DNA from: Campylobacterales bacterium
GTDB lineage: Bacteria > Campylobacterota > Campylobacteria > Campylobacterales > Sulfurovaceae
DNA length: 64,000 nucleotides
Direction: 5' to 3'
Assembly (NCBI GenBank): GCA_014763895.1
Contig: JACXUM010000006.1
Location: 1 to 64,000, forward strand
Position numbers and translations under genes: made by a program
In this document: piece after piece, positions 62,461 through 64,000 of the stretch
Layout of the letters: the number at the start of each line of letters is the position of its first letter
Position numbering within the stretch: the stretch's first letter is position 1
The notes under the pieces: model-generated
The model's input: only the letters and a program-made list of their open reading frames with translations
Databases searched by the model: none
What the model was told of the DNA's origin: nothing

Positions 62461-62610
62461 TGCTTTACACTCTTTCAGTTGGAAAATGCAAAGGGATATC
62501 GTATTGTAGCGAACAAAGAGAAATCATATATTAACAGCGACTTTACCCTCAAACCGTCACACTCCAGAGATTAAAGCCGCAATCATACTTCTACAATACG
62601 ATGTAAAGCA
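62461..62610. repeat. Interrupted long inverted repeat in the DedA-PAP2 spacer
   Basis: ATCGTATTGTAG (62498-62509) is the exact reverse complement of 62591-62602. TGCTTTAC (62461-62468) is the exact reverse complement of 62603-62610. On the right the two units are joined in one 20-base arm, while on the left they are 29 bases apart, as if an arm of 20 had been split. Each 12-mer contains TACAAT, so the copies could also be two opposed -10 elements. The origin is unclear; a degraded small mobile element is possible. Confidence 0.45.
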
Positions 62611-62628
62611 ATGGAAGATCATAGATTC

Positions 62629-63264
62629 TTACTCTGTTTTGAGAAACAAAGCAAGGAAAGTGACCCAAAAGAGCCCGAGTCCCCATCCTGCGATCACATC
62701 GCCAAGCCAATGCACATCCAGATAAACACGAGAAATACCGACCATCATCGGCCAAAGGAAACACCCAAACATCAATAACATACAAATACTTTTGGATTTT
62801 ATTCTCTCTTGAAAAATAAAATAAAATGCTCCGGCCATTGCCATTGCCAATGTCGTATGGCCTGACGGAAAAGCATAACCGGCAACATGGACAAGCTCAG
62901 GTTCCGGACGTGCGCGATGGACCAGGTATTTGATGATGACAAATGCCCATGCAGCCCCACCGACGGAAAGTAGAAAAAACCACAGATCCTTATACCATTT
63001 TTTTATGATCAAAAAAACGACCGCAAAAGATGTGATCAGCACATTGCCACTTATATTGTTTAAACTCGTTACTGCAACCATAAAATGATTAAGCAGCGGT
63101 GTTTGCAGCATAGAAATATGCATACTGATCCAGCGATCAATCACAATCACAAACTCTTTTTCAACAACATCTTCTGCCATCTTGCCAAAAAGATAGATAC
63201 CAAAAAGATTGGATACCATCAATAGCGGGTAATTCTTAATAAGATGAATCAATTTACCTATCAT
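62629..63264 (-). CDS. PAP2-family phosphatase
   Basis: A 211-residue inner-membrane lipid phosphatase with about five to six helices. The three catalytic motifs are complete: KYLVHRARP (KxxxxxxRP), YAFPSGHTT (PSGH) and SRVYLDVHWLGDV (SRxxxxxHxxxD). Candidates are undecaprenyl-diphosphate phosphatase or phosphatidylglycerophosphatase. It precedes the DedA gene in the same direction and follows an MFS gene by 23 bases. Confidence 0.92.
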   Translation of the reverse strand: MIGKLIHLIKNYPLLMVSNLFGIYLFGKMAEDVVEKEFVIVIDRWISMHISMLQTPLLNHFMVAVTSLNNISGNVLITSFAVVFLIIKKWYKDLWFFLLSVGGAAWAFVIIKYLVHRARPEPELVHVAGYAFPSGHTTLAMAMAGAFYFIFQERIKSKSICMLLMFGCFLWPMMVGISRVYLDVHWLGDVIAGWGLGLFWVTFLALFLKTE

Positions 63265-63287
63265 GCTTGATATAACCTATATATTGT

Positions 63288-64000
63288 CTATACTGCTTGT
63301 TTACCATTCCTGACGATCAAGCCGAAAAGCACCAGCATCACCAATGTTCCTGCAAGCGAATACCCCAGTGCCGTTTGCATCCCGAAGTGTTCCCAGATCA
63401 CACCTCCCACATACACGCCTACTGCACCAAAGAGTGCCACACCTGCATAAAATATCCCATAGACAGACCCCTTGTTCTGTGCCTTGTTGGCAATATAGGC
63501 ACGGTTGGCATTGAGCGATGCAACCGTAAAGAGCCCCAGAAAAGCAAAAGCAAACCAGGTTGAAAGTGGGTTTTGCAAATACAAAAGCCCCTGGGAGGTC
63601 ACACCGCTGGCATAGGCAAACAGCATAATACGCTTGACTCCAATCTTGTCGATCCATGTCCCGATGAGATAACTGGTTGCCGTCTGCACACCCGTGGAAA
63701 CGACAAAAAGCAGAGGGATCACCGCTGTCGCTATACCCACCTGCTTTGCCTGCATCGTAAAAAACGCATCACTGAATATAAAAAATGTAAAGAAAAAATA
63801 GACCAACAACGCTTTAACCGTTTTTTTATCCTCTGGGCTGAACGTAAACTTCATGCGCTCGTATTTGGAAACTTTGGGAATGTCCTGAACAAAGAAGATC
63901 ATCAAAACAAGACCGATTACTCCAGGAATGAGCGTTGCATAAAAGATGTTACGCATCACGCTCTCGCTTTGACCAAAGTAGGCCAGCAGTCCAAAAAGGA
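63288..64000 (-). CDS. MFS transporter, N-terminal part outside the window
   Basis: The 3' part of a major-facilitator gene whose start lies beyond the right edge: the frame stays open to base 64000 (LFGLLAYFGQSESVMRNIF). The visible ~237 residues cover the second half, with helices AYFF-like VYFFFTFFIFSDAFF, LLFVVSTGVQTATSYLIGTWIDKIG and VYGIFYAGVALFGAVGVYVGGVI. The GTWIDKIGVKR loop is the mid-protein MFS motif. The subfamily is unclear. Confidence 0.85.
   Translation of the reverse strand, partial: LFGLLAYFGQSESVMRNIFYATLIPGVIGLVLMIFFVQDIPKVSKYERMKFTFSPEDKKTVKALLVYFFFTFFIFSDAFFTMQAKQVGIATAVIPLLFVVSTGVQTATSYLIGTWIDKIGVKRIMLFAYASGVTSQGLLYLQNPLSTWFAFAFLGLFTVASLNANRAYIANKAQNKGSVYGIFYAGVALFGAVGVYVGGVIWEHFGMQTALGYSLAGTLVMLVLFGLIVRNGKQAV

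Overview
The window looks like a chromosomal segment of a Campylobacterota (epsilonproteobacterial) bacterium, probably a free-living sulfur- or hydrogen-oxidising relative such as Sulfurovum or Sulfurimonas. The argument is gene content and gene order, read by eye: a fused ispDF followed by an HP1021/Cj1608-like regulator, a sulfurylase-like gene and pgpA; the string fur-lysS-glyA-DUF1882-SPOR protein-aroE; and lysC-hobA-holB-folP. HobA and HP1021-like regulators are known only from this phylum. The DNA is moderately AT-rich, with TATAAT-type -10 elements and many TTG or GTG starts. Almost every base is coding and no tRNA, rRNA or CRISPR array was seen.

Layout. 1-98 is the right end of an IS1595-type insertion sequence. 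258-1077 holds an outer-membrane barrel gene and a small acidic-protein gene that run into each other, each missing the end that faces the other. 1199-3771 is mrp-thiC, with a strong terminator after mrp. 3950-7633 is ispDF, the pseudo-receiver regulator, a divergent ATP-sulfurylase-like protein and pgpA, followed on the other strand by a HEAGH membrane protein and malic enzyme. 9602-17473 is one leftward operon for a membrane-bound molybdopterin oxidoreductase: FeS subunit, NrfD-type anchor, 1.1k-residue TAT-exported catalytic subunit, TorD chaperone, a polyferredoxin and two proteins I do not recognise. A near-consensus Fur box covers its -10 element. 17686-21575 is a second leftward run: histidine kinase, thioredoxin-fold protein, dapE, YqiA-like esterase, rhodanese and a ferredoxin:thioredoxin-reductase-like protein.

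21675-34017 reads rightward: gatC, an ArsC/Spx-like protein, pilT, a CvpA protein, fur, lysS, glyA, a DUF1882 protein, a SPOR protein, trpE, aroE and an ArsRS-like two-component pair. An RsuA-type pseudouridine synthase gene lies on the opposite strand inside this run. Class II DAHP synthase (34021-35370) is followed by a 293-bp spacer rich in DnaA-box-like TTCAC motifs. After that come cmoA, a REC-GAF-PAS-GGDEF diguanylate cyclase, a hydrolase, ribF, tlyA, an EamA transporter, ligA, a SanA-like protein, cobB, folP, holB, hobA, lysC and the RNA pyrophosphohydrolase gene.

49479-57258 reads rightward: hemW, tatB, tatC, queA, two tandem NlpC/P60 lipoproteins, a YchJ-like protein, a lipoprotein, a basic periplasmic protein and ruvX. 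57275-64000 carries a MacAB-like export system, a divergent MFS gene, a DedA protein, a PAP2 phosphatase and the start of another MFS gene cut by the window edge.

Connections worth noting. The TAT-dependent molybdoenzyme shares the window with tatBC and fur. Two known or probable regulators of DnaA-driven initiation (HobA and the HP1021-like protein) share it with the DnaA-box-like cluster. The best candidates for something little described are the Fur-controlled molybdoenzyme operon with its two unknown proteins, the sulfurylase-like protein with a degenerate active site, the TatC with a large periplasmic insertion, and the TTCAC-rich spacer.
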